Assembly: GCA_033297205.1 (NCBI GenBank)
Contig: MU859196.1
Span: 33,342-97,341 of the forward strand
Length of the DNA: 64,000 bases
Origin: Pseudoneurospora amorphoporcata
Lineage: Eukaryota > Ascomycota > Sordariomycetes > Sordariales > Sordariaceae
Direction: 5' to 3'
Under the pieces are notes generated by a model that had not been told where the DNA came from, did no database searches, and saw nothing but the letters and a program-made list of their open reading frames with translations. The position numbers and the translations under genes were made by a program. Below, in pieces: positions 46,601-59,187 of this stretch; the stretch's first letter is position 1, and the number at the start of each line of letters is the position of its first letter.

Positions 46601-49600
46601 AGGCCAACAGCTTTTGCTGCAGTCACCGGCACCTGTCGTATGATGTCTCCGACCACACACTAAGGGACCACCCGACATCCCGACCAGTTACGAAGACGAG
46701 CTCGCGCACTCGGGGGAAGGGGAATCGTCCAGAAAGATGCCATCTCTGTCAGTTTATTACCTTGGCCTTGAGCTCTTGCTCCATACAAACTCCGTACAAG
46801 GTATAACGGTTGTTACGGATATGCACCGCATCCTCTCATATCTCGTGACAAGTCAGAGGCTAACACTTGAAGGTAACGCGAATGGAGTCAGACAAGGCGG
46901 TTGTACGGCTGCTCTTGCTAGGGGCTAATCCACCATGGTGACAGTAGTTACAATAGCCATGTCGGGCTCGAGACCTTGTCACCGTCAGTGCAGCATGAAT
47001 AAAAGTAGGCCCACGTAGCCACCGGGGTTGCTTTTGGCAGACGCTTTAGGAAGTCGATACATTCTCTAAGAAGCTCTGGCAAGCTCCTCTTTGTCTAGCC
47101 CCAGGGAAAGCATCCGGTCGATGCACCACGTATTCCCATCCAGATCTTAGAAACCCCCGCTAAGCAATCTGGCCCTGCATCAGTGACCTCATACACAGAC
47201 CGAAAACCTTCTCATATTTGCTAATTCGTATGCTTAGCGTGTCCCTGATGGGAGGTAGTGGCTTGAACAGGAAGGTTCTTTGACTGTTGGATATCAAAGG
47301 CTCAGGACATGATGAAAAATGAGCAGACCCAAAACCATTTCATACTTGACACTAAACTGACAAGCGCAACAGAATCCACAATTACCAGTCTCCCATATTG
47401 TTCATGAACGATTGAGCCGCGTCCGCCGCCTGCGCTTGAGCAGTGAATGATAGGAGCTTGCCTCATTTTCCCCTGAATTCATGGAAACAAGCTCCTATTC
47501 CGAACTCTCCAATAGATATATTATCAGCGAGAAAGGGCCCGGGAAGAGGTCAGCGCTAAGATCTCCGCTGTTTGTTGATGTCGGCTAGAATCACGCAGGT
47601 GGAATTCCTAACGGTTGACCTGCTCTAGTTCACTCTACTGCCAGGCAACTTTACCGAGGTGAGTTACGCGGACCGCTGTGCCAAGGTGTGGGCAAGCGTT
47701 CAAAAGCTCGATTAGGATTAGAAGGTTGGCGATCTGCTTGCCAGCAATTACCCTAGCTGTCGCTCACAATGTCTTAACTTCCTAGCTCTGAATAATGGCA
47801 CCGCGAGAGACGATTCCACCTTGCTGGACGAGTGTCCGCAAGCTAGGATAGGCGAAGGCTACGGGCCAAGTCACGAGCGCGACCGACTACATGTGATGGG
47901 CAGTGTGATGTGCATGATCATCTGTTGGTCTTCATTATCGCGTAGCCGCTCGCAGTGTCTGTGATGAACTCGAGATCTTGGCGTCGGTCACATCCAAGAT
48001 GATATGCAGAGTATAACCGAGTACCCGACCCAAGTACGGATACCTATGTCGCCAACGGCAGAGGCTTTCGCGGTGGCCTCACTGACAGAGAGATGAGAAA
48101 TCCACACTGGCGCATAGCGTTATTCCACCACGACCGGCCTGCGGGGGAACAAGGTCCGACATATCGCACAGTTAGCAGCTACCTACCACACGTCTGCACT
48201 GCGCTCCATGCCCGAACCTACGACGACTGGAGACTCTCTGGGACAAGGAGACATGGAGCGGAACAGCAATCGCTTGAATATATTATGGGCTATCCCACAT
48301 TCCGGGACCAACATACATAGTAGGTACGGCCAAGGTTCAGTATACCTTTCGCATCCGGTTCTACCTTCTTGAAGTCCATCGTTCTCTACATGTCGGAATC
48401 CGCACTGCATCTTCTACGGGAGATGAGGGAGGAAAAGAGGCGCAATGATATCAACGAGAAAATTCCGAAGTTCCTTGACAAAAGACAGGCTGTCAGTTTC
48501 TTGTTCATGCACAATCATGTCATGTCTGCAGGTGCTCTTTGGGAGTGTCCAGTTATTGTCCCCCGAGTCAGTGCCCTGCCAGTCCGGCTCCAGTTGGCTC
48601 TCCTGGCTTCCCATTTCTCCAGTGAGCTCACGAGCCCAGCAGCCCAGTCCTGTTCTAGAAGCAATCCAGCATGGAAGCGGGGGTGGGATTGTGATTGAGG
48701 AGTTCCCTGCGTACAGGCAGGCAGGCCACTGCCACTACAACAACCCTGTAAGAAGATACCTGTACATTGCACAATGTAGGCACGCAGGCAAACACTCCAC
48801 GCCGTTGACATACAGGTTTGTGAAGGGTTTAGAGATGTTATACCATCCCGAAGTCGAGTCTTTACTCTCCAATTCCCATTCAACGGAGAAAAAAGCATTG
48901 GAGGTTAGTAGGTAGGTTGGGAGACCACGGAGAGATTCTGGGGACTGCATGGGGATCCGGGAATCTTGGACGGGGCTCTTGCGCCAGGGGACTAGAGGGA
49001 TATTCAGGGGGTAGTGTTTACTTGATGGCTATGGACGCAGCGTTTGCAGCATAGGCAGCGCATGGACAGTGCCTGGGGTTCGGGACAACTGGGCATACCT
49101 GGACACCCTACCCAAGCTCTTAAATGCTTCTTCCGTCAACTACCGAGCGGGATCAACAAATGCGAGACAGATCGACAAAACCAGACTTCGACACACTGGC
49201 GCAACTCGGCGATCACTCCTTCTTTGCTCGACGGTGTGAACGAGAGCGGGAACCGAACGGGTAGACGCGAACTTTGACGATGGGGCACCGGAAGTTGCGA
49301 CAGAAGCCGCTGACCGGCGCAGAAATGCTCCGAAATCCCTCACGAGTGCACTCACTCCTACACAGAACGGTCAGGAAGCCACCTACCTCCATCTCGACTC
49401 CTTCGCCCGATAGTCACCGAGGACACCCAATTCCAGCGGTCTACTAGCCGCACCACATGTGCCCAACGAGCTTGTTCCCGAGCCAGATGTTTTCCCCTTC
49501 AGCTACCACTAAGGTAGCTACCAGAGGTGGAGTTCTCGTGGCAGAAGCGCGGTATAATCCAAGGTCAGACGATCCAGTGACAGTTTACGGTGACAGGTGC

Positions 49601-51611
49601 TACTACGAAACCGAGCGACCGATGATATGAACTCGATGGAGCGTTTGCGAGCCAGCTATAGTACACCGACCGACTTCATACTACAACCCCATCCGAACCG
49701 AGAAGGGACTGTCGCGACAGATTATACAAGAGGAGGACATGCGTAACCACTCCGGTGTGCTACGTTGTGCCGTTCCCGAGGTTGCTGCTCTTTCAGTGTC
49801 CACCAACCGAAGTAGGGGACATCCGGCTTCAGACAGTGGCACAGCTTGACAATCACCGAGCCGAATAATAACACACTCACACAAATCGTGTCACTGGCAA
49901 AGAAACAACGACTGATACAATAAGACGCTAGACTAACAAACTGAAGATGGCAGGGAAGGATCGATACGATCCTGCGAAGAGTAACAGTGGAAAAGGTGGA
50001 AGGAGGAATAAAACATGAATACTAGAGGGACTATCCTCGACCTTCGCGCGACATTTGACCCGATCGAACGCCAGATTTAAAGCATTACCACATCCACCGC
50101 GCTCGAGTGTCCACGATGCCTATCCGACAAGAACGAAGCGGCCGGCACGATCGAACACAACATCAACCATAGTCTATACACCAGATGGGAAACAAACGTC
50201 GATGCCGTATGTCGTCAAGCATGATCGACGGCAAGAGCAACCATCCCGGTCTACACCCCCTGATTGGATGCGGTTTCCAATAGTATAAAGGGACTATATA
50301 AGCGCTATCGTACGAACACGAGCGGTCACGAGCTGACGTTAGGTGGAATCGCGTGAAACTACCTTAGCTTGGCACGGGCCGTGCCGTTAGCCTTGATCCT
50401 CCGCGTTTTCGCCTCAAGGCCCATCATTCTGACACACACTATAAACACAACCTGGGAGAAAAGAGAGACGGGCAGACACAGAACGACACAGCACAGCACA
50501 GTGTCGTGTGCCTTGGGGCTTGACTGTCGTGGGTGGATTGAGGCCTTACAGCTTCTCTCAGAGATTCCACGTTCATATAAGAACGGATTTGCAAACCGCT
50601 CGTTGTGATGGGGTCGGTGGCGGACACGGACGGTAATGACAAGCCGCGCGGTTTCTATACCTGAAGGACGCGCTCGACGACTCCGAGCTGGGATTGGGCC
50701 ACTCGGTTCGCTTGCTACATCGTTTGTTCGTCCTCGCTGGTGACCTGGAAGTTCATGATTGTGGACTGGCGACCACAGGCGATGACGCACACCTGTTCCT
50801 CATTCATTCTAGGGTTTCCACTCCCCGCTATCACACCAAGTTCACTCCGCGTTCGTTCGGAAACTACGTACCTATTAACTTGGAAATATCAGATGGTTCG
50901 AGATGATCACCATCCCAGGGGGACGAGGAGAAAAACACGGGACTGACATCAGCGCAGGGGCGCACATGTCCCGCTATTTCCATTCTGAAAGGTCTGGCAC
51001 CGCGTAACTGGGAAAGGAACAACACGCCCTGCCCTCACTCTATCGTAAACTCGTAGTCACGGCCCGTGTAATCACCCAGCAACCTGCAAGTCACGCCGGA
51101 GATATCCTACCCGAGTTGGGGATCTCTCGGAATCCCGATCGGCACCCTCGGACCGACTGTGGTTAAGGTATGGACAGGGTAACCTGGTGTTTCGTTCGGT
51201 TCATGTCATCCGGTCCTACTGCCTAAGTCTAAATTAGACGACGTGTTTCTTGTCTTCCCCTGACTTCAGTTACGACACCAGCGAACAGGTGGGTTACTAA
51301 GATCTAGTGAAAAGCTAAGATAGTGTCTGTCGTGGTCTCTTGCTCTTTATACCTGCGAGTATCAAGGGATCGCCGTAGTAATAATCGTCCATCGATGAGG
51401 ACCCCGTGGGCTCAGGGCTCAGTGTGGTAGACTGTGTCAGTGATGAGTGTCGCAAGTTGAGGTCTATGTCCACCAGGGACATTGAGCCTCTTGCCAAGGA
51501 AGTCACTGAAGAGGACTTTGGGTCCTCAACTACGCCCTTTTTCGTTGACTAGTCTAGGGGCAGGGCTAGTCAGTCACCTAAACCCGCAGGGCTTGGACTC
51601 GAGACTTTTCG

Positions 51612-51640
<29 letters not shown>
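51612..51640. repeat. Poly-A run (29 nt) followed by G-rich tract
   Basis: An uninterrupted run of A followed by GGGGTGGGGGGG. I find no target duplication or reading frame to make it a retroposon tail. Confidence 0.8.
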
Positions 51641-51643
<3 letters not shown>

Positions 51644-51781
51644 GTGGGGGGGCAAATTTCGACATCCAGGAAGTGTATCACGAAGAGACAACACCCATTG
51701 CTACAAATCGCACATAGACCGTTCGTTAAGGTACCCAGGTGTATCAAGAACGCCGCTGCTGGGAGTCGAGACTCTAAGGCA

Positions 51782-51803
51782 GTCCGTCCGTCCGTCCGTC
51801 CGT
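51782..51803. repeat. (GTCC)n microsatellite
   Basis: Five consecutive GTCC units in intergenic DNA. Confidence 0.8.
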
Positions 51804-51960
51804 CGCTTGTCATCATCATGTTCCATGAAGTGAAACTCTGTTTGTTCATCGAGGGGTGTTTCCGTGACTGACCTCAAGTCACCTAATTAATCAATAAATC
51901 AGCATGACTTCCGGAGCGGAAACTTTTTGAGAAGGAAGGCGAAAGAAAATCATCATAGAC

Positions 51961-51961
51961 A

Positions 51962-51994
<33 letters not shown>

Positions 51995-52002
51995 AAAAAA
52001 AA
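51961..52002. repeat. Interrupted poly-A run
   Basis: About 40 bases of A broken only by GAAG, followed by AT-rich sequence. Confidence 0.8.
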
Positions 52003-53431
52003 TTATAAAAATTTGACATCACAGGTAGGTAGAGAGGTACGTAGAGGTACCCTTTTGCATACGCCATTCAGTCGTCAATCTTACAGAAAAAGGCAGTGTC
52101 CATCCATCCGTGGGGACGGGAAATGATACTCTTCGTTGGATTCATTCTCTTGAAGTTCCATTTGTCTGCATTGTTACTTACCTTACAAACCTGGCCGCTT
52201 TTCTCCAGCTCCTTCATTCCTTTCCTTCGAAGACCTTTCTCCTCGTGCAGTCGGCAACTACCTACCTACATTACCTGTCAGGGACTGACCCAGAATCGAA
52301 TCTGCGGGCATGAACCATGGAAGAACTGGAATCATCTGGAGGTGCAGGTGGTCAAGGAGGAGAACTCTTCGATGTTTCTGCTTCCTCAATGGAACCAACC
52401 GCCTTGGTGAAATACGAGCTGTCCTCGCAACACCCCAGCAGGCAGCAAGCAGCCCGAGGGTATTCGGGCATTCCTGACAGTCACGGTGTAGAGAGAGAGA
52501 GAGAGATAGATGGAGGTACATATATATGTAGGTTTCAGTACTTAAAATTCCATCTTTTTCTTCCCACTCCCTCCTTAGGTAGATATCTCCACAGCCGACT
52601 CGACGGAAACCGGAAATCACTCACTTTACTCGCATGGCCGGTGTAGGCGCCTGCCTGTCTGCCTGCCCGTTCGTAAGTACCGTGCCGTTCATGCATGCGT
52701 ACATCTATCTATCCATCCAGGTACCGCTTTTCTCTCCTCTCCTCTGGTCTCCTCTCCTCTCCTCACTCTCCGCTTCATACCTACCTACCTATCTATGCTC
52801 TTGATTAACTCGTCGCTGGTAGGTACTTGGGTATCCATGGTCTGGGGAAACGGGAGTATCTCTGGACTTTTTCATTTCATTGTTGATGCAAATACTTTCT
52901 TCCGTTTGAATTTTGCCCTATCCTATCTGTTGTTGACTCATGTATGTATCGAGCTCATGTATTGCGACTCACTCACTCATTGGTTGAAAAGAAAGACACT
53001 ACTCCCATACATACTTGTAGTGAGAGAAGACAGCGAGCGTCATTCCATTTGGTCGTATACCTTATTTTTCTCTTGACCTTGTCACTCACTCTAGGTAGGG
53101 ACTCTGAGTGAGTGGGGGTTGGGGGTAAGAATAGGTTAGGTAGGTAGGGTAGGGATGCTCATTCTCGAGTCTACCTAGGTCAATCTCATGACGATGACGG
53201 TGACTGACTGGCAAGTTTTGGTCTGGCAGAGATGGACAGATAGGGAACTGCTTGTTTGTCCTGTGCACATTTTTCACGTGCATGTGCATTCATAAGTACG
53301 TAGGTACGTACATTATAAGCAATGGACCGGGACCTGCGTAATGTTTCCTATACTGACTGACGTCTGTGGGCATACATATAGCGCACCTACAGACAATGTC
53401 TGATATCTGATGTCTGCCAGGCGCATGATGA

Positions 53432-53451
53432 TTTTTTTTTTTTTTTTTTTT
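53432..53451. repeat. Poly-T run
   Basis: Twenty consecutive T residues in intergenic DNA. Confidence 0.8.
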
Positions 53452-53705
53452 CCTCGACGAACTCTGCTGTCATCGCCACAGAAGAGGTAGCTAGCCAGCT
53501 GGGAGAGACTGTATACTGCAATGTCTGACAGCAGGACCTCGTTCGATCCATCCAACCAAGCATAACCGAATCAAGGTTGATCTGCTCTTGGTGAATTATA
53601 GTTGCGACTCGGGACGTGGGACGTGGATATTGGGACTTGTGATGTAGAGGGGGGTATCAATGCATTATGTTCTACTCATGTTTTTGAACACGAAGCTCAA
53701 CTATC

Positions 53706-53731
53706 GCTTGCTTGCTTGCTTGCTTGCTTGC
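53706..53731. repeat. (CTTG)n microsatellite
   Basis: Six CTTG units, about 240 bases past the 3' end of the NAD kinase gene. Confidence 0.8.
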
Positions 53732-53971
53732 TACAATGTTCATAACTGCTTTTCCTCCAGACTGGCTATATTGGCCGGCCAGTGCTCCCTATGACCTTGG
53801 TCATTTCTGACCCCCATGTTGTTCTCGTCTGAGTCTGACAGCAACTTTTCCCTTCTAGTGGTATCTCTCTTCGCTTCATGTCTTTGGCATAGAGACAAAA
53901 CCCCGCTCTTCCTCCGATATTGATTCTGCTCGGTGATTCTTCTCGTCTGATCCTCCAGCACCAACTCAGTG

Positions 53972-55561
53972 CTACCCCTCCGGGTCCCCTCCGCCAAAAG
54001 GGTAATTAAACTTCAACAACCCATTCAGCCCCCCGACCCAAGAATCATCATCCTCCGCGATCCCGTCCGTATCGCCCTTGGAGCTAGACCGAATCACGCA
54101 TGGCACGCCGCCTCGCCAGCCGTGCTCCACCGTCTTTTCGAGCTTTTCTCCTTCCACGCGGACTTCCATCCCGATGCTGACTGCCACCCGGCGCTTGCCG
54201 TCTATGCTGACTGGTAACTCCCTCCCTCTGTTCCTTTTGCTGAGTCTGAGAACGACCTTTGTGTTTAGCGGCAAAACAAGAGGCCGGAAGGACAGCGAGC
54301 GCGGGCTGATGGGCGTTATGAGCAGGGATTTGACCAGCGGATGGACTATGCTCCCGCCTGCTGATAACGAGTAGGCTGTGGATCCTGTGGGCGTAGAGAT
54401 GAGGATACCGTCCGCTACGGCTTCAGTGAGGAAGTGGTTATTGACGTAGATGTCGATTATAGCGAGGTGGGGATGGGCGCCGCGGTCGATCGAGACTTCG
54501 TTGATAGCGTGGAGGTAAGGTATCGGGGCCTTTTTGGTGATTCCGCCGGTGCTCGTGGCAGAAAGAGCGCTGGGATATGTGATGTCGTCGATTTCCGGAA
54601 TCGAATCTTCCGGTCCAGCGGTGGACGTCGGGAGAAGCTGTTCGTTGATATTCCGTCCCTCTGCGTCGTAGATTCCCACGCGCAGACGATTACGCAGTAG
54701 GATCTTGGAAGACCGGCTGAGACCCATGCATTGCCCGTTACCGCGGACGGCGTCCCAGGCGGGAGATTGTCCAGTGCTGTCGTCCTTGTTGGTGTCAAAG
54801 CTAAGATTGGCGTTGGCGGCCTGGCGGGCGGCGACTTGGGTGTGGGGTCCCACGAGATCTTCGACTGAGACGGAGCAGCCGCTCATGTAACACTCGCGCC
54901 AGGCGCGCTTGTATTCCTGGAACTTCCACTCGCCGAGGAAGCCGAGGGTGCCCATGCTGAAGGACAAAATGGGCGGCACCTGGTAGTGCATGGAGAAGAG
55001 GCTGGCAGCGCGGAGGATGGTGCCGTCGCCGCCCATGGTGGTGACGAGGTCGATCTTGTTGGCGAAGAAGCTGCTGGCCTCGGCTGGGGCGGCCGTGTAG
55101 ATGGGGAAGGACAGGTGCTCGTGGATGGTGTTTGCGACATGGCTTTCGAAGACGATGTTGAGGCCGGGGTAGTTGGAGTGGATGTGTTTGGCGAACTCGG
55201 CGGCGGATACGATTACATGGGGCGCATGCAGTTTGGGCATGAGCAGGACGTTGCGCGGCGGTTGGGGCCAGATGAGAGACAGCAGCGAAGATGTCTTTGT
55301 CTGTTGGTAATGCGGGACTATGCGATCGGGCAGGGCGGCGATGTCGCGGATCTCTCTGCGGACGGCAGAGACCGAGAAGTGCCGGACGCCCGGGAAACGA
55401 AAGACGGTCATCCTGGGTGGTTGAGGGACCATGGTAGCGATGGAATGGACGTGGCGATTTCGAGCCAGATATAAGGGTCTCGACATGGCGACATTGTTTG
55501 GCGGTGGTGATGATATCCGAGGTCGAGATAGTAGTTGTATGGGGGTGCCGTTGATGGGCAC
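53972..55561 (-). CDS. pos5: Mitochondrial NAD(H) kinase, POS5-like
   Basis: Phosphorylates NAD(H) with ATP to NADP(H), supplying NADPH for antioxidant defence and biosynthesis. In yeast the POS5 enzyme works in the mitochondrial matrix. Single exon, 529 residues from ATG 55561. Diagnostic motifs of the NAD kinase family are present: GGDGT at 177-181 (LVTTMGGDGTILRAA), N354-E355 in HAINEVSIDRG, and the conserved DGILISTPTGSTAYSLSAGG at 384-403. The N-terminal ~65 residues are rich in Arg, Ser and His with almost no acidic residues, as in a mitochondrial targeting sequence. ATGs at codons 26, 44 and 51 are alternative starts. An insertion between about 245 and 345 (Asp/Ser-rich) is typical of fungal enzymes. 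The C-terminus is extended and Gly/Asp-rich. The gene ends the GC-normal DNA; an AT-rich repeat block begins about 340 bases beyond its start codon. Confidence 0.95.
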   Translation of the reverse strand: MPINGTPIQLLSRPRISSPPPNNVAMSRPLYLARNRHVHSIATMVPQPPRMTVFRFPGVRHFSVSAVRREIRDIAALPDRIVPHYQQTKTSSLLSLIWPQPPRNVLLMPKLHAPHVIVSAAEFAKHIHSNYPGLNIVFESHVANTIHEHLSFPIYTAAPAEASSFFANKIDLVTTMGGDGTILRAASLFSMHYQVPPILSFSMGTLGFLGEWKFQEYKRAWRECYMSGCSVSVEDLVGPHTQVAARQAANANLSFDTNKDDSTGQSPAWDAVRGNGQCMGLSRSSKILLRNRLRVGIYDAEGRNINEQLLPTSTAGPEDSIPEIDDITYPSALSATSTGGITKKAPIPYLHAINEVSIDRGAHPHLAIIDIYVNNHFLTEAVADGILISTPTGSTAYSLSAGGSIVHPLVKSLLITPISPRSLSFRPLVLPLNTKVVLRLSKRNRGRELPVSIDGKRRVAVSIGMEVRVEGEKLEKTVEHGWRGGVPCVIRSSSKGDTDGIAEDDDSWVGGLNGLLKFNYPFGGGDPEG

Positions 55562-55904
55562 TCTTGGAATTCAACAAGCCATTGCAGTCGCTGTTGTGGT
55601 TGTACAGTATCCAGAGTCGAGATGTGTTGTGCGGGTGTTGGGCAGAAAGTGGAACAATTGGGGGAAAAAAGAAAATAGGCGAGAATGTTGGAGTGTGTTT
55701 GAATGAACATCCAAAAGCCGAACTTCAAAGGCCGCTATCGGGCCAATGGGATCCCACCCAAATCAATGTCATTGGATACCAAGCCGCTTTGGCGAGAAGC
55801 TCTAGCTCAAGCTCCTCTATCCAATCTAGTTACCACCTAAGCTTTCCTTATCGCTCTTATCTAGTGTTATCGTCCGCAATGACCTCTTATCTAGTTTTAT
55901 AGGG
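55562..55904. other. Promoter region of the NAD kinase gene
   Basis: The short GC-normal stretch between the NAD kinase start and the AT-rich block. It must hold the core promoter. No clear TATA element was recognised. Confidence 0.45.
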
Positions 55905-56222
55905 GGGTGGTCAGCGGTATGGAGACTATTGTAATACGGTTTATAAAAATTAAGATGTTATGTAAATAAGTCATATTAGCGATAGCTTAAAAAATTTTAG
56001 TAGCTAGTATACATAGTAGCTATATTGCTATTAGAAGTTTTTGAAAGCAATAGTTAATTTATAAGATAGTATATTTAGATAAGTGTTGACTAAAAGGTTT
56101 GTTAATAAAGAATATAATGATTAAAATAGATAGTTTATATTCGAAGAAGTTATTACAATCTATATTTAAGTAAGATATCTATATAGAAATAAATATTAAA
56201 AGAAGCTTTTTACTTAAATAAT

Positions 56223-57117
56223 GAGAAGCGCTACTCGCACGTTGGCAAAACTCTACTCGCACGTGGATCCACATTTTTTTCTCATACATAACCTGAATCC
56301 TAGCGACCTGCCATGGTCCCGCACCAGTCTAGGTCGTACCATGCCCGCCAAGCTCCCAGATTTCAGCCCAATACACGTTCAGACCCCTGCAGTCGTACTG
56401 CACTGGCCACTCTGGTCTAGGTGCCCAGACTAGCCCAGACTGAGCAGTCTAACTCTTGTGATTTTCTGGCACCAGCACTAGTGCCTTGTCGCACTACTTC
56501 CTTTACCAAACCACCATCGCATACATCACTATATTGTAATCCTTCAATCCACTACGTCGCGCGTCATCAGATATCATCAAGTAAACAAAGCGCCAGCATC
56601 TGTCGACGGTACGGAATGATCTATCATTTTTCTGTACGTTTCCCCAGCTAATCGCGATGTAGATGACTGATATAGTGACCCAGCCGATGGGCGCATGCGA
56701 CCGTGGCGCTCACATCCCCTATAGTCTCATCGACCCCCCTCTTCTTGACCCTACATAAATTAATGTAGAGTGCAGTGCAGTATAGTGAGCTTAATCGAGC
56801 TCAATCGGGCGACCTCAATTGAATGCGACATGCAAAAGTGCGACCGTGCCGCTAAGTACCCTGTAAGACCGCTATATAAATGCCCTATAAGAACTAGGTC
56901 TGGGTGCAAATCTAGGGGTGCGTGCGCTGCAGTCTGGAATTTGGGCTTGGCATGGTATAGCAACCTTGAAAGATTGAAATGCCCAGATGTGCTTGGCGAA
57001 ATTTATGAAAGAATACATCTGCCAAGGCAGACTTCGAGCGGGTTCGGGTTATGTATGGGAAAAAAATGTGGATCCACGTGCGAGTAGAGTTTTGCCAACG
57101 TGCGAGTAGCGCTTCTC
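56223..57117. mobile_element. Non-autonomous hAT-like DNA element, copy A (895 bp)
   Basis: About 70-bp terminal inverted repeats start GAGAAGCGCTACTCGCACGT and match at both ends with one mismatch. Perfect 8-bp target duplications TAAATAAT flank it (56215-56222 and 57118-57125), a length typical of the hAT superfamily. Each TIR contains the module CTACTCGCACGT twice, about 23 bases apart, a likely transposase binding repeat. The interior has no coding capacity. It is less AT-rich than its surroundings, so it entered after most of the mutation there. It shares internal sequence with copies B and C. Confidence 0.85.
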
Positions 57118-58847
57118 TAAATAATAGGTAATAATACTATTATTTGAACTAAGTAATGCTTTTGTAAGCGGTTGAATAGTCTAATCACTATTAGAATTAG
57201 TAGTTAACGAAATTAATAGTTAATACAGATAGTAATTAATATAGTAAGTAGTTAATAAGGTAAGTAGTTAACTAAGTAAGTAACTAATATATATAATAAT
57301 TAATATAAGTAGTAATTAATAGTTTAAACTATATTATAAATACTTTAATTCTTAGCAGTATTATATAGCGGAAGGTATATTTATTTACTTGCTAAAATAA
57401 TAATTATTATAAATCACAGTTAATGGAGACAATTTATCTTAAAAATAATTATTACTTTAGATTATTGCTAAGAAGGATAGCGATTTATATACTTATTAGT
57501 TTAATATAATAGTTACGTATAAGAATATTAGTAGATTTAGGTAGGTATTATAGTCTCCGCCTAGTTTTTTCTAATCCTAGTTCTAATTCTAATTCCGGCT
57601 TCAGTTCTAGTTCTAGTTCCTTCTAGTTCTATCTAGCCCTAACCCTGGTTCCTTCTAGCTTTAATTTACAATATATCGGTACTTATTATACAAATTATAT
57701 ACGCTAATTAACAAACAATAGTTAGTTATTTAGTATAAAATCTACGTTTTAGTCTATTTATATTTTACGGACGCTGCGAGTAACAGTAAATAGGACGATA
57801 AATAGTCTATTACACTCTAATATAGGTAGGTTGATAATCTTTTATACGGATTCTTCTATAGTATTTACTTAGTTAGTATTAATACCATTAGCGATTTATA
57901 TAATTAGAAAGCTGGTTAATAGTTCTAATTTATTATTAATTATAGAAATAGGTTTAATAACGAGGAAGATATAATGTAGCTTACTGGATTAACTACTTTC
58001 TCTATTGTATAGCTGCTATTACGCTAATTCTATATTAATGATTAGATGTATATTAAAGTAGTTAAAATATTAATGTAGGAAATAGCGTTTTTTAATGTTT
58101 ATATTATGTATGTAAATATATTCTAATTGTGTACGGGTAGGAGTACCCCTTAATTACCAGTATATTATATAATCGCTTCAGTAGAATATCCGCTAGCGGG
58201 TGTTATTTAGAACGTTAGTCAAAGGATAAATAGTTAATATATCTATTTAAATTATAAATAAATCTTTATTTATTATATCTACGTTACAATCCGTTATAAT
58301 ATATTATCTTTATTTATTAAAAGCTACTTTCTTCTACTAAATAATCTATTAATTACTTATTGTAATAATATTAAAGTTATATTTATATTAGTATATTCTA
58401 CACAATATAACTTTAAATACTAAAGATATTTATTAGTTGCAGTTGGGAAAATTATATATACTATGATATATATTTGCCTTTATTTATATTAGTACTTTAG
58501 TATTTCTATACCTATTATTAAATATAATATTAATAATACTATTCGAAGGGTTATTATTATTATCAATGTCATTTGGTAACAAGTTTAAATTGTAATCAGG
58601 AATAAAGTTTGAGAATAGTATTAGTACTATTGCTTTTAATTATTTAAAACGTATAATTACATTCAGTTCTTCGTCCTTATATATATTTACTAATATAAAG
58701 CGGATTAATTATATAAGATTCTTATATAATAGATAATCTTTTTTAAGTTTGTAATAGTTTAAATATATTATAATAAGCTTCTAAATCTTATATATAAAAT
58801 AATATTATATTAGTATTATCCATAAACGTAGGTATTAATATTAGATA

Positions 58848-58975
58848 TGTTATAGCGGTGGCAGACCACTACACTAACTAGGCTATGTTCCTACAAAAGG
58901 ATACAAGTAACCGAAGCTGGCAATTTGGTTCCTCAAGTAGTCTTATATAGTTGCGACGGCACGCTTGCTGTCACA
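58848..58975. mobile_element. Small TG...CA insertion with 5-bp duplication (solo-LTR-like)
   Basis: A 128-bp sequence beginning TGTTATAGCGGTGG and ending TTGCTGTCACA, flanked by perfect AGATA duplications (58843-58847 and 58976-58980). TG...CA ends and a 5-bp duplication fit a short solo LTR or a very small LTR-type element. It is GC-normal inside AT-rich DNA, so it is a young insertion. Confidence 0.6.
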
Positions 58976-59187
58976 AGATAGTATAACTAATAGCGTAATT
59001 TATATGGAGTTAGTAGTAGAAAAGTATTTGGTTAATTACAAATTACTATCATTATTACTACTTTATATACCTTTATTATCTTATATAACCATTAGATAAA
59101 TATTATTAATTAACAAAGTTAGAATATCTTAATATTATATAGTAATTATAATAAATAGATATAGAAGTTCATTAGGTATTTACTTAT

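Larger units (their letters stand above)
43687..53971. other. Large gene-poor interval with unresolved coding-like islands and simple repeats
   Basis: About 10.3 kb without a gene that I can support. Plus-strand islands at about 44.0-44.5, 45.4-46.6 and 48.4-48.9 kb have protein-like pieces (for example GGFGTAFDGYRPEVRHLRIS and LREMREEKRRNDINEKIPKF) but no consistent frame or splice model. They may be an old broken gene. From 50.3 to 53.9 kb I see only intergenic-type DNA with many homopolymer and tetranucleotide runs (poly-A at 51612 and 51961, GTCC repeats near 51783, poly-T at 53432, CTTG repeats near 53706). Confidence 0.4.

Noticed and set aside
43998..46643. Possible cytochrome P450 or other enzyme relic
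   Set aside because: I looked for the heme-binding Cys motif, the ExxR motif and membrane anchor and could not find them in any frame. The islands remain unassigned.
51612..52002. Poly-A runs as retroposon (LINE-like) tails
   Set aside because: No target duplications, no upstream coding remnants and no related copy in the window. They look like homopolymer expansions.
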